The notes below the pieces were generated by a model, which made no database searches, was not told the origin of the DNA, and saw nothing but the letters and a program-made list of their open reading frames with translations. Shown one piece after another: positions 32,067-40,699 of a stretch of 45,000 nucleotides of DNA. Position 1 is the first letter of the stretch; each line of letters opens with the position of its first letter. This stretch comes from Prorocentrum cordatum (taxonomy: Eukaryota > Sar > Dinophyceae > Prorocentrales > Prorocentraceae): NCBI GenBank assembly GCA_963575745.1, contig CAUYUJ010021180.1:57501-102500 (forward strand), in the 5' to 3' direction. The translations under genes were made by a program, and so were the position numbers.

Positions 32067-32445
32067 GGCCGCCCCCTATAGGAGGGAGGAGAAGGCGGGA
32101 ATGCCATCGCTCGGACGTCCATCGCCGAGGCATTCCTCCCCTCGTCGTGCGTTCCGTGCTCGATTTCCCGGGAGGCTCCTCGATGGTCCTCGCCGGGAAA
32201 CAGTGCACATGTGGGCGAGCAACGACATATGTACATGCTGCTGGCCTCTGAACATGCCCGAGCGATGCCGGGAGGGAGGAGGGCCAGGAGGAGGGCCAGG
32301 ACCGCGAGAGGGAGGCGCTTCCTCCACGTCGGCGGGCGAGGGCCGCCCTCCTCTGCCCCCTCGCCCCGCCCCCGGCCTTCGCCCCGCTCCTCCTCTCCCC
32401 CCTCCCTGCCCCCTCCTCCCTGCCCTCTCCTCCTTTGGCGGGATG

Positions 32446-32730
32446 CAAATGGGGGGATAAGTCCAGATGGGGAGAGAGGCACAACCGAGGTACAAATTGT
32501 ACCTACGCCCCACGGAGAAGGTACGATTTGTACCGACGCCACGCAGACAAGGTACACATTGTACTTTTGACAACGTCCGCGACATGTGCGAGGATGTTAA
32601 CGGGGGGGGGAGAAGGTACAATTTGTACTTGCAACCCGCAGAGAGGTACAAATTGTACCCCAACAAAACGGTACCGGATACTCATCCCCCCATGTCCTGA
32701 TCCCCCCATCGCCATCTGGCCGACTCCTGC
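32446..32730. repeat. Regularly spaced 15-bp palindromes at a 31-bp period
   Basis: GGTACAAATTGTACC at 32489-32503, GGTACGATTTGTACC at 32520-32534, GGTACACATTGTACT at 32551-32565, GGTACAATTTGTACT at 32615-32629 and GGTACAAATTGTACC at 32645-32659. Spacings are 31, 31, 64 and 30 bp, so one slot near 32583 is empty or decayed. Spacers of about 16 bp are loosely alike (ACGCC.CACG.AGA). The array lies between ATGGGGGGATAAGTC on the left and an inverted counterpart (CATCCCCCCATGTCCTGATCCCCCCAT region) on the right. Confidence 0.8.
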
Positions 32731-32757
32731 TCCCCCCCCCAATTCCCCAAACATGAA

Positions 32758-32920
32758 GGGGCCCTGGGACACACGAGTAGATAACTTAGACACACATAGC
32801 AGGATTCCCAATACTTCCTCACAGTTTCTGGGTTTTTGTCTTCCCCCCCCCGATTCCCATATTTTCCTATATTTTCAGGGGGGTCGACGATCAATTGTGT
32901 CTGTGTGTCTTGTTTCTCCT
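32758..32920 (+). mobile_element. GGGGCCC-to-TGTGTGTTT element, copy 5
   Basis: Full set of blocks from GGGGCCCTGGGACACACGAG to TCAATTGTGTCTGTGTGTCT, somewhat diverged near the start. Confidence 0.83.
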
Positions 32921-32939
32921 CCCGAAAGCACCCCTCGGA

Positions 32940-33200
32940 TCGGACCAAAAGGGGGACGGGGGAATGGAAAGGGGGGGGTTGGCGGATCATCTCACATGTC
33001 TAGTTTTAGGTCAGGCCTGTCCCCCTACAGGGGGATTTTGGACGAAAAAACAACGAAAAATATTCAAAAGATGCGCAAACGTACTCAAAAAATAGGCCCC
33101 TGACAATGTTTTTTGACTATTTTTGATTATTTCTCCTGTAGAGGGACAGGCTCGACATGAGTCTAGTTTCCCCTGCCTCTCTCGGCGCCGGAGGCGCCAG
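32940..33200 (+). mobile_element. Serial-hairpin MITE, copy 4, split by a Mutator-like MITE
   Basis: The left part (CGGACCAAAAGGGGGACGGG..ATCATCTCACATG) and the right part (CTCTCGGCGCCGGAGGCGCC) match consecutive parts of the element at 5313-5512. The 154-bp element 33007-33160 separates them. Confidence 0.65.
32998..33169 (+). mobile_element. Mutator-like MITE, copy 2, with 9-bp target duplication
   Basis: Element 33007-33160. The left end has AGGCCTGTCCCCCTACAGGG and the right end CTCCTGTAGAGGGACAGGCT, flanked by GTCTAGTTT at 32998-33006 and 33161-33169. Confidence 0.85.
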
Positions 33201-33294
33201 TGCACAGAGGAGGAGGAGGCACGGGGGCTCTCTGGACCAACTGTGCGGCCCCCTGGGGACCCTCAGCTCCAACGGACATCCGGACGCAAGCGAA

Positions 33295-33626
33295 GGGCCC
33301 CCAGGACGCACAAATCAATGCACACAAGTAAAAAAAGATTCCCCACATTTTCCCATATTTTTTTTTTGGGTTTGTGGTTCCCCCCCACTTCCCGTATTTT
33401 CCCATGTTTCCTGGCTACCTACCAGACCACCCCAACCCAACCCGAAGACCCGAATTTCGGGTTGGGGGGGGTACGGGTTCCATATGTGTTTTCTCGATGT
33501 TCCACGACCCCCCCCAACTGGAAATTGAGGATAAATTGGGGCCTTCGGGTTGGGTTGGGGTGGTTTGGTGGGTGGTGATTTTCTGGGAATCGACGATTAA
33601 TTGTGTCTGTGTGTTTTTCCCCCCCT
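33295..33626 (+). mobile_element. GGGGCCC-to-TGTGTGTTT element, copy 6, interrupted
   Basis: The left part runs to CCCATGTTTCCTGG (33414) and the right part resumes TTTTCTGGGAATCGACGATT at 33579. A 164-bp element sits between. Confidence 0.87.
33415..33578. mobile_element. 164-bp hAT-like MITE nested in copy 6
   Basis: The left end ACCAGACCACCCCAACCCAA and the right end TTGGGTTGGGGTGGTTTGGT are inverted repeats with about 26 of 28 matches over the longer arm. The flanks TTTCCTGG (33407-33414) and TTTTCTGG (33579-33586) are an 8-bp duplication with one mismatch, the size typical of hAT elements. Superfamily is inferred from that size only. Confidence 0.85.
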
Positions 33627-33801
33627 GAGCAAGGGTGCTCCGACGTGCCCCCGCAGTGCCCCACCGACGCGGCAGGCTGCCGCCATTTGTGCCGCCCTCG
33701 TCGCCGAGGCGCTGTGGCCCCGCCCGGGCTGCGGTGGCAGCGTAATTAGCGTCCAGGCAGCGCCGCGCCGCTGCTGGAAGAAACCTTCCGCCCTTTCTGA
33801 A

Positions 33802-33938
33802 GGGGCCCCGGGACACACAGAGAAACACACACAAAGAAACAGATTCCCCATAGTTTCACACATGCTCTGGGTTTTTTTGTCCTCCCGCCCAACCCCCATA
33901 TTTTTCTCATATTTTCGTGGGGATCGACGGTTAATTGC
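33802..33938 (+). mobile_element. GGGGCCC-to-TGTGTGTTT element, copy 7 (3' truncated)
   Basis: GGGGCCCCGGGACACACAGA to GGGGATCGACGGTTAATTG, then unrelated sequence. Confidence 0.83.
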
Positions 33939-34099
33939 CCCTGACTTTCAAGGGACCCCGGAATGCCCCGAGAGCGTCACGCGGGCCATGGGATGGTTCC
34001 TCAAGCACCCGAGGCGGCCCCGAAGACTCTCCCAAAACACCGCCCTCGTGATGGCGGCACCGGACTGCCATCTGCTCCTCCCTCTTCCTCTTCGGACCT

Positions 34100-34165
34100 C
34101 TTCCCTCCTCCTCCTCCTCCTCCTCCTCCTCCTGCTTCTCCTTCTCCTCCTCTGCCTCCTGGTTG
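34100..34165 (+). repeat. CTC microsatellite
   Basis: TCC run with CTTCTC ends. Confidence 0.88.
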
Positions 34166-34364
34166 CCGCCGCAGCCGGGCGGCAAGCTAGCGCCGAGGCC
34201 GCCAAGCAGCGTGTTGATGATCATTCCAAGGCCAGGGCTCTTTTGGCGTGCGGGGGACCCCCCCCGCCGTTCGCCTGCGGAGCACTGGGGGCCCCCTAGG
34301 GTGGGATATCAGGAGCGTATTTGGGGGGCCATCCAAACAATCTCGGGACGCTCTTTGGATAGGG

Positions 34365-34560
34365 ACCGACCAAAACGATGTTCAAAACGAAATGGCGTTT
34401 ACAACGAACAACGAAATGAGGCCCAGCGTTTAAAACGAACGCTTGAAACGAAGCCGGTGCCACACGAAAACGAACGACGGAACGGGGCATTGAAAGCAAC
34501 TACGAACAACGAAACGAAACAACAACGGAAAACGAGACGAAAAACAGAGCAAGGGCCCAG
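34365..34560 (+). repeat. Degenerate AACGAA-rich array
   Basis: AACGAAA/AACGAAC units recur irregularly (for example around 34405, 34435, 34470 and 34505). No regular period could be fixed by eye. Confidence 0.55.
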
Positions 34561-34784
34561 ACCAAGCTAAACAGCGTGGTGGCCGGTCCTTGGAGGCCTG
34601 GCAATTGGCACCAACACCAACACAGGGGGTTGCCTCCACATTGGGAAGACGATCCTAGAGTTCGGTGTTGGTGGCAATACTTCGGCCACCTTGGAGGCCA
34701 GAATAGTACCACCATCACCGAGGTCGGGATCTTCTTCCCTCGGTAGATGCACACCGCCGATATTGGTGTTGGTGTCAATCTCTG

Positions 34785-34993
34785 GTCGGCGACTCCGAAG
34801 GGTGTGGTTTGCAAAGGGTGTGGTTTGCAACCGGCACCCTGCGAGGCACCCTGGGGGGCGGGCGAGGACCTCGACAGAGCTCTCCGCCGCGCCCCGAGGA
34901 GGCCCAACGAGGACAGTGTCGTGCCCCTCAGGCCCCGACGGTGCCGATGGCAAACCACACCCCGGCGTAACCACACCCTTTGTAGTCGCCGAT
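34785..34993. mobile_element. TCGGCGAC-terminus MITE, copy 1
   Basis: GTCGGCGACTCCGAAGGGTG..GGTTTGC at the left is the complement of the right end GCAAACCACACC..CACCCTTTGTAGTCGCCGAT over about 50 bp. A second copy, 38646-38924, shares the ends but has a different interior. Confidence 0.78.
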
Positions 34994-35126
34994 CTGGGCC
35001 TGCAAAGACCGGTCCTTGTCTCTGGGTCAGCTGCGAATGTCTGGGGGCCCCCCCCGAGGCGGACTCCCAAAGCTGCCGGGGCCCCTGCGCTGCCGCCGGA
35101 GCTCTGGGTTGCGCGCCAGCGCCGAC

Positions 35127-35292
35127 GGCGTCCCTCTGGGCTCTCTGGCAGGCCTCGGCAGTGAGAACGCGCAAGCCCACTCGGGCCGGGCGAAAGGGGG
35201 GGATAGAAAAGGGGGGATTTCAAAATCAGCTCACGTCGACGCGTCCCTCTGGGCTCTCTTGCAGGCCTCGGCAGTGAGAACGCGCAAGCCCA
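35127..35292 (+). repeat. 113-bp tandem duplication including the edge of a MITE
   Basis: GTCCCTCTGGGCTCTCTGGC..GCAAGCCCACTCGGGCCGGG occurs twice; CTCGGGCCGGGCGAAAGG starts at 35180 and again at 35293. The first copy carries only the first ~58 bp of the serial-hairpin MITE, so the duplication happened after that element inserted. Confidence 0.82.
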
Positions 35293-35491
35293 CTCGGGCC
35301 GGGCGAAAGGGGGGGATAGCAAAGGGGGGGATTTCAGAATCGGCTCACGTATAGCTGACTTTCCCGGCGCCTCCCGGCGCCGGAGGCGGCCATGCATCGA
35401 GGAATGGGCCCCTCGGTGAGGCCGAGACCAGCTGCATGCAGCAAATTTCGTAACCCCCCCTTTCCCAATCCCCCCCTTTCGCCCGGCCCGA
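35293..35491 (+). mobile_element. Serial-hairpin MITE, copy 3
   Basis: Both inverted ends (CTCGGGCCGGGCGAAAGG and CTTTCGCCCGGCCCGA) and the central GGCGCCTCCCGGCGCCGGAG palindrome are present, the latter with one base lost. Confidence 0.87.
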
Positions 35492-35739
35492 CCCACCCCC
35501 ACCCCCCAGTCCCGACCCCGTCCCCGAACCCGCGAACCAGGGGGCTGGGCCTGGGGGACGGGGTGGTTTCTCTAGGTTCCAGGGGTCCAAGAGTGGAGGA
35601 GACGCCCTCGCCCCCAGTCCCGACGCCTCGACTCGCGGGCTCGGAGGGGGGAGTCGGGACTGGGGGTGGGGGTGGGCTTTCGCCCTCTGATGCAAGCTCG
35701 TGCCGCGACGACGTGCGCGTTGGCTTCTGACACCGCGCG

Positions 35740-35855
35740 GATCGTTCAACCTCGAACCCTCGCGGCCTTCTGAAACGCCAGATCGTTCAGCATCGCCTGG
35801 ATCCGCACCACTGGTGGCGTTCAACCTTGAGCGCCTGCGCTGGAATCGCCACTGC
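35740..35855 (+). repeat. Dispersed GATCGTTCAACC repeat, third copy
   Basis: GATCGTTCAACCTCGAACCC, then GAAACGCCAGATCGTTCAGC, then GGCGTTCAACCTTGA, in the same order as around 8437-8490 and 38970-39065. Confidence 0.5.
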
Positions 35856-36017
35856 ATCGGCACGACGCAAACCTACCGCGACGGACCTCCTTTGGCTATC
35901 CGACCATGTTGCCGCCGCCGATGTCTTCTGACATCTCACATCACTTCTGGCCGATTGCCGCCGCCGATGTCTCCCGACATCTCCCGTCGGGCCCCCCGCG
36001 GCGTCGTGTTTTGTTCA

Positions 36018-36180
36018 AGGAGGAGGAGGACGACGAGGAGGACGAGGAGGACGAGGAGAGGGAGGTGGAGGAGCAGGAGGAGGAGGAGGAGGAGGAGGAG
36101 GAGGAGGAGGAGGAGGAGGAGGAAGGGGAGGAGCAGGAGGAGGAAGATGAGGAGGACGAGGAGGAGGAGGAGACGCCCAC
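36018..36180 (+). repeat. GAG microsatellite
   Basis: GGAGGA tract with GAC and GCA interruptions. Confidence 0.92.
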
Positions 36181-36337
36181 CCGTCCAGCCAACTGGTTCC
36201 CCGGACCCGTGTTTCCACTCCGGGCCGTTTTTGAAGGCCCTGGAGCTCGGAGGAAGCCCCCCAATGCCGAAAACTTAAAAAAAACTGTCTTTCTGCTGCA
36301 GCCTCGGGGGGCCTTGCCTGTCCCGTCGCGGCCCTGT

Positions 36338-36455
36338 CCGCGTCGAATCCGTGCCGAATCCGTGTCGGGCTCGTCGGGTCCGTGTCGAGACCGTGTCGAA
36401 CCCGCGCCGGATTCGCGCCGAATCCGCGCCGAGTCCGCATCGAGCCCGCGTCGGA
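36338..36455 (+). repeat. GCCGAATCC-type minisatellite
   Basis: Ten to eleven-base units GTGTCGAACCC, GCGCCGAATCC and variants repeated about ten times. The Ser-Ala-Arg-Ile-Arg peptide repeat on the minus strand derives from it. Confidence 0.75.
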
Positions 36456-36656
36456 TGCAAAAAAAAGACGCCAACTTTGGGGACAGGCGGGGCCCCCCGA
36501 AGAGGCAACGCAACCTGCCGCCGTGATCGGTTCCCACGACGCGGAGGGGTCCCGGACCCCCGGTGCGCTCTTTTTTCACACCCCTCCTTCGGCGCACGCA
36601 GCCGCCGCCCTCCGGGGCCTCTTGCCGCCGGGCTCCTCCTCGGACGCCCGAAAAGG

Positions 36657-36849
36657 GTACTCCAGATTCCATAGTACAGCGGGGGGGGAGTCACATTTTG
36701 GGGGGGGGTGCGATTTGAGCTGTCTTGGAGGGCTCGCTGGGGTCTAGGCAAAGGGCCGCCCTTTCATGGACGGTCTGGGGGGGGGTCTAAAGCTTCTCGT
36801 CTGGGGAGGGTTGTCATCCCCTCCCTTTCAAAACGAAATCTGGAGTACG
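36657..36849. mobile_element. MITE-like element with GTACTCCAGATT ends
   Basis: GGTACTCCAGATTCC at the left and GAAATCTGGAGTAC at the right are inverted repeats of about 14-16 bp around a G-rich interior. One copy only seen. Confidence 0.5.
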
Positions 36850-37023
36850 GACAAGCAGGCACGATGCCAAACGCCCCATGCTGTCCAAGCGCGACACGAG
36901 GTCGCTGCTGAGCAGGCGGCCTTCTGCCTCAAGCGTGCACCGCCCGCGGCGACACCGTCCGCGACCCCAGCTCAAGACGGACTCGCGGTCCCCCTTTCCC
37001 TGGAGAAACCAGACCACATGGCA

Positions 37024-37200
37024 CAGTCGAGGCGTTGACCTAAGGAACCCTAGATAAGGAACGAGGCCCCTTATTTTCCATAAGTGGAACTTCGATTTCG
37101 CATCGAAAACCAAAAGAAAATCTAAGGCAAGCTGCGGAACAGTCAAGGGACACGGAGCCCCTCCCCAACGAAGAGGGTTCCTTCTTCAGGGCCCCGACTG
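37024..37200 (+). mobile_element. CAGTCGGGGC MITE, copy 2
   Basis: CAGTCGAGGCGTTGACCTAA to TTCTTCAGGGCCCCGACTG. The flanking TA dinucleotides have decayed to CA and GA. Interior collinear with 25524-25699. Confidence 0.83.
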
Positions 37201-37345
37201 GACCGATACCGCTGCTCCCCAGAGCTCCCCCAGGGTGCGTCCTGACCCGGATTGTTCGGGGCAGATCTCCAACAGGAGGCCCCTAAAAGGGGCAAAACGA
37301 GGAAGGGTAGAGGTACGGGTGCCTCGTCATCCTCCGATGTCCTAA

Positions 37346-37589
37346 GAGGCCTCCTAGATGGGGTCCCAGTAGATGGGGTCGGAGGATCGCGCCGCATCGC
37401 TGGTACATCAGCGATGCATCGGCGATGCATCGGCGATGCACCGGCGATGCACTGGCGATGCAACGTCGACGTGGGCGATGCATCGGCGACGCCGGCGTGG
37501 AGAACATCGGGCTCCGCATCGCGCCGCATCGCCGATGCATCGGCGATGCGGCGCGGTCCTCCGACCCCATCTGCTCCGACGGGTACCTC
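37346..37589. mobile_element. MITE with GAGGCCTCC ends and a GATGCATCGGC array
   Basis: GATGGGGTCGGAGGATCGCG near the left end pairs with CGCGGTCCTCCGACCCCATC near the right end. The interior is a tandem of GCATCGGCGAT units, themselves self-complementary (ATCGCCGATGCATCGGCGAT). A short relative is at 40477-40592. Confidence 0.72.
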
Positions 37590-37698
37590 TTCCTCCTCTG
37601 CTTTTCCAGAGATCCGATGCCGTTTTTTTTATCCGCGGTCCCTTGAAGTCTTGACCCGTTCCCCAGGACCGGCTCTTCATCCTGAGTCGTTTCTTGAC

Positions 37699-37926
37699 GG
37701 GCCCGCGGCCCAGGGATAGGGGAACAAAACGTGGCATGAACATAAAAACTCGGAAGTCCGCGCGGATTTCTCGCATCTGCGCTGGATCCCCCTCTTTGGC
37801 GCGCGGAGCGCGCCAGGGGCGGCGCCGGAGGCGCCGCCGGGGGGCCCCAGCGCCGATCCGAGAAATCCGCGCGGACTTCCGATTTTGTATGTTTATGTCA
37901 CTTCTTGTTCCCAAAGGGAGGGCCCC
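37699..37926. mobile_element. Element with ~75-bp inverted ends and a palindromic centre
   Basis: The left arm has GGGGAACAAAACGTGGCATG, then AACTCGGAAGTCCGCGCGGA, TTTCTCG. The right arm reads the same inverted (CGAGAAATCCGCGCGGACTT, then GTTTATGTCACTTCTTGTTC). The centre is the palindrome GGCGGCGCCGGAGGCGCCGC. Another copy begins at 44947 and runs off the window. Confidence 0.85.
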
Positions 37927-38047
37927 TGGGGGCCGAAATCTGCGATAAACCTCCGTTTTGATTGGTCCATACGTGGGATCTCTGCTTTCCTCTCCGTGCC
38001 CCCTTCGCGCGTGCCGCGCCTCGGCGCCCCCGCGCCGCCCGCCACCC

Positions 38048-38490
38048 TCCTCCTCCTCCTCCTCCTCCTCCTCCTCTTCCTCCTCCGCCTAATCCTCCTC
38101 CTCCTCCTCCGCCTCCGCCTCCTCTCTCCTCCACCGCCTAATCCTCCTCCTCCGCCTCCTCCTCCTCCTCCTCCGCCTCCTCCGCCTCCGCCTCCTCTCT
38201 CCTCCTCCGCCTAATCCTCCTCTTCCGCCTCCTCCTCCTCTTCCGCCTCCTCCGCCTCCTCCGCATACTCCGCCTCCTCCTCCCTCCTCCTCCTCCTCCT
38301 CCTCCTCCTCCTCCTCCCTCCTCCTCCTCCTCCCTCCTCCTCCTACTAATCCTCCACCTCCTCCTCCGCCTCCTCCTCCTCCGCCTCCTCCGCCTCCTCC
38401 TCCTCCTCCTCCTCCGCCTCCTCCTCCTAATCCTCCTCCTCCTCCGCCTCCTCCTCCCCCTCCTCCTCCTCCTCCTCCTCCTCCCGGGGC
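38048..38490 (+). repeat. Long CTC tract with CGCCTC and TAAT interruptions
   Basis: About 440 bp of TCC/CTC with recurring CCGCCT and several CCGCCTAATCCTCCTC units, which may be a longer period (about 60 bp). Poly-Arg and poly-Leu/Pro frames are repeat translations. Confidence 0.92.
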
Positions 38491-38645
38491 GCCTGGCCGC
38501 CCAGCGGCTCTGGCCCGCCGGCGACGGCCTGCAGCGTGCCTGCCGCCGCGCCTGGCCGCCCGGCGGCCGGCGCGGGCCGGAAGAAGCTGGCGATGCTGCG
38601 GGCGCTGGCTTGCTTCGGCGTGCGAGGTCCGGAGGGGGGCCGAGA

Positions 38646-38924
38646 TTCGGCGACCACAATGGGTGCGGTTTGCGAAATGTGCGGCTTGTCTCGCGTCATG
38701 TCTGCCTCTCCCACCGCCGGGAAACGGATGACACTGTCACTCCATGCGACCGAATCGCATGACACTGTCGCTCCTTCTAGCACAGTGGAGCAAGCATCGA
38801 GGATGACATTGTCGCCCGAAACGACAACTATGACACTGTCCCTCACAAAGGCCCCGGAAAGGCCGCCACAAAGCAACTCGCAAACCGCACCCCGGCGTAA
38901 CCGCACCGGTTGTAGTCGCCGACA
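38646..38924. mobile_element. TCGGCGAC-terminus MITE, copy 2
   Basis: TTCGGCGACCACAATGGGTG..GGTTTGCG and CGCAAACCGCACC..CGGTTGTAGTCGCCGA form the inverted ends. Inside, ATGACACTGTC recurs four times (about 38729, 38758, 38799 as ATGACATTGTC, and 38829). Confidence 0.78.
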
Positions 38925-38964
38925 GATTCCTCGTGTCCTGCCGACGTCGGTGTTGGTTTCCGCC

Positions 38965-39070
38965 ACCGCGGGGATCGTTCCAACTCGAACGCTCGGCCGT
39001 TTCCGAAGCGTCCAGATCGGTCCACATCGAACGAATTTGGGTCGCCGTCGGCGTTCAAAATTGAACGCCG
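38965..39070 (+). repeat. Dispersed GATCGTTC repeat, fourth copy
   Basis: GGGATCGTTCCAACTCGAAC, TTTCCGAAGCGTCCAGATCG and GGCGTTCAAAATTGAACGCC, collinear with the copies near 8440 and 35744. Confidence 0.48.
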
Positions 39071-39095
39071 TCGCCGAGGTCCGGAGAGGGGCCAA

Positions 39096-39276
39096 GATTA
39101 TAGTTAGGTCGGGCGTGTCCCCCTACACGCGGATTTTGTAGCAGAAATAAAAAAGTTGCCCAAACATGTTCAAAACAAAAACCAAAATAGTAAAACAAAA
39201 ATGGTACCCATATTTTTGTGGGACAATTATTGAAGATTCCTCCTGTAGAGGAACAGGCCCGACTTCAGATTACAGT
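39096..39276 (+). mobile_element. Mutator-like MITE, copy 3, with 9-bp target duplication
   Basis: Element 39105-39267 begins TAGGTCGGGCGTGTCCCCCT and ends TCCTGTAGAGGAACAGGCCC. The flanks GATTATAGT (39096-39104) and GATTACAGT (39268-39276) are a 9-bp duplication with one mismatch. The right duplicate contains the first bases of the next MITE. Confidence 0.87.
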
Positions 39277-39436
39277 GGGGGCCGGATCACAAGAAGCCGT
39301 CCACAAGAAGTCCAACCCTGAGACCCCGGAACGCCCATCGATGTTTGCTGTGGGAGCTCGCAAACCCGTCGAGGCCCCGAGAGACCCGGGGCACCCCGGA
39401 GGCAGGCAGGGTGTTCCTCGGCATGAGCCCCCACTG
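39273..39436 (+). mobile_element. CAGTGGGGGC MITE, copy 2
   Basis: CAGTGGGGGCCGGATCACAA to GAGCCCCCACTG, collinear with 26084-26259. TA precedes it; the right TA has changed to CA. Confidence 0.82.
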
Positions 39437-39490
39437 CAGAGGCAAGGGAACTTATGCACTGGCACGGACTCTGGCGCCAGGTCCAGCCTA

Positions 39491-39666
39491 CAGTCGGGGC
39501 GTTGACCTAAGGAACCTTAAATAAGGAACGAGGCCCCTACTTTCCATACGTCAAACTTCGATGTCCTATCGAAAACCTAAGGAAAACCTGAGGCAAGCTG
39601 CAAAACACTTAAGGAACGCGGAGCCCCTCCCCACCGAAAAGGGTTCCTTCTTCAGGGCCCCGACTG
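39491..39666 (+). mobile_element. CAGTCGGGGC MITE, copy 3
   Basis: 176 bp, TA on both sides, ends CAGTCGGGGCGTTGACC and GGGCCCCGACTG. Same length as the copy at 25524. Confidence 0.88.
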
Positions 39667-40187
39667 TAGGCCCAAGGTTGGTGCAGGCGCCCTCCTGCAG
39701 TGGCCACGAGGGCATCGATCCTAGGGCCAGGAGGGGCCCGGCCGAGCTCGGTGCACGTGCGCAGCTCTCTCTCTTCGTCCGACAGGTATAGGCGGCGAGC
39801 CCGCATACCTCCTCGCGTGGTGAAACAAAAACACCACGGGGGGCGTTTCGTTATGTTCGGGAGCGGCCAAGAGGGGGGTGTCCAAGAGGGGGGGGTACAA
39901 ATCATGACCGACGGCATGTGCGCGGCCCAGCGGGGGGGCCAGGGACGTAATTAAACAAGAAGAGGCGCCACGAAATCTGGGGACATATCATGGCCCCTGC
40001 CATGATATCCACCCCCCCTAGTCATCACCCCCCTCTTTTCCGCCCCCGTATGTGCGGCCTCCGGGTGCCCTTCCCGGGCCTCGGGGCCGTCAAGAAACGA
40101 CTCGAAGGATGAAGAGCGTTCCCACGGAAGGGGTCCAGGCCTCTGGGGGTCGACACTGTAAAACAAATGACGTCGTCGGGGGTCTGG

Positions 40188-40380
40188 GAGCGAGGGGGGA
40201 AGTGAGAAGACGAAGGCCTTCTCAGAAGGCGGCGGGGCTTCTCAGGAGCCCTCGCGCCTTCTGAGAGGTTGTTGTTCTGTCTGTTCTGTCTTCTGGGGAG
40301 GCTTACAAAAGCTTCTCAAAAGGCCGGGGACGTCCAAGCCTTCTGAGAAGGCCTTCTCCTTCTCGCTTCCCCCCTCGCTC
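40188..40380. mobile_element. MITE with ~40-bp GAGCGAGGGGGGAAG ends
   Basis: The left arm has GAGCGAGGGGGGAAGTGAGA, then GAAGGCCTTCTCAGAAGGC. The right arm is its complement GCCTTCTGAGAAGGCCTTC..TCTCGCTTCCCCCCTCGCTC. 193 bp; single copy seen; target duplication unclear. Confidence 0.82.
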
Positions 40381-40476
40381 GCCGCCGAGCTTCGGCATGC
40401 GAGGTCCAGAGTGGGACCAAAAGCTAAGGCGAGGGACGCTCCGCGTCGCCGCGGCTGGGCGCAGCTCGGACAATAG

Positions 40477-40592
40477 AGGCCTCCCAGATGCGAGCGGAGT
40501 GGGTGGGGTCGGAAGATCGCGCCGAATCGTCGATGCGTCACCGATACGTCTGCGATGCAGCTCCATCTACTCGGACCCCATCTGGGAGGCCT
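40477..40592. mobile_element. Short MITE with AGGCCTCCCAGATG ends
   Basis: AGGCCTCCCAGATG at the left and CATCTGGGAGGCCT at the right are perfect inverted repeats, with GATCGCGCCGAATCGTCGAT inside. It is related to 37346-37589 but lacks the long array. Confidence 0.78.
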
Positions 40593-40699
40593 GGAGAGAA
40601 CTGGTACACCCTGCGAAATGCTTAAGAAATTATGGGTTAAGAAATTCAGAGCCTCAGAATTGGAGTAAAAACCCAGAATTCCTTTCTAAATCTCAGGAT

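Noticed and set aside
32489-32659. CRISPR-like array
   Set aside because: Repeats are 15-bp palindromes with loosely related spacers in a eukaryotic genome and no cas genes; described as a palindrome array instead.
38138-38659. Poly-Arg and poly-Leu/Pro frames
   Set aside because: Translations of the CTC tract.
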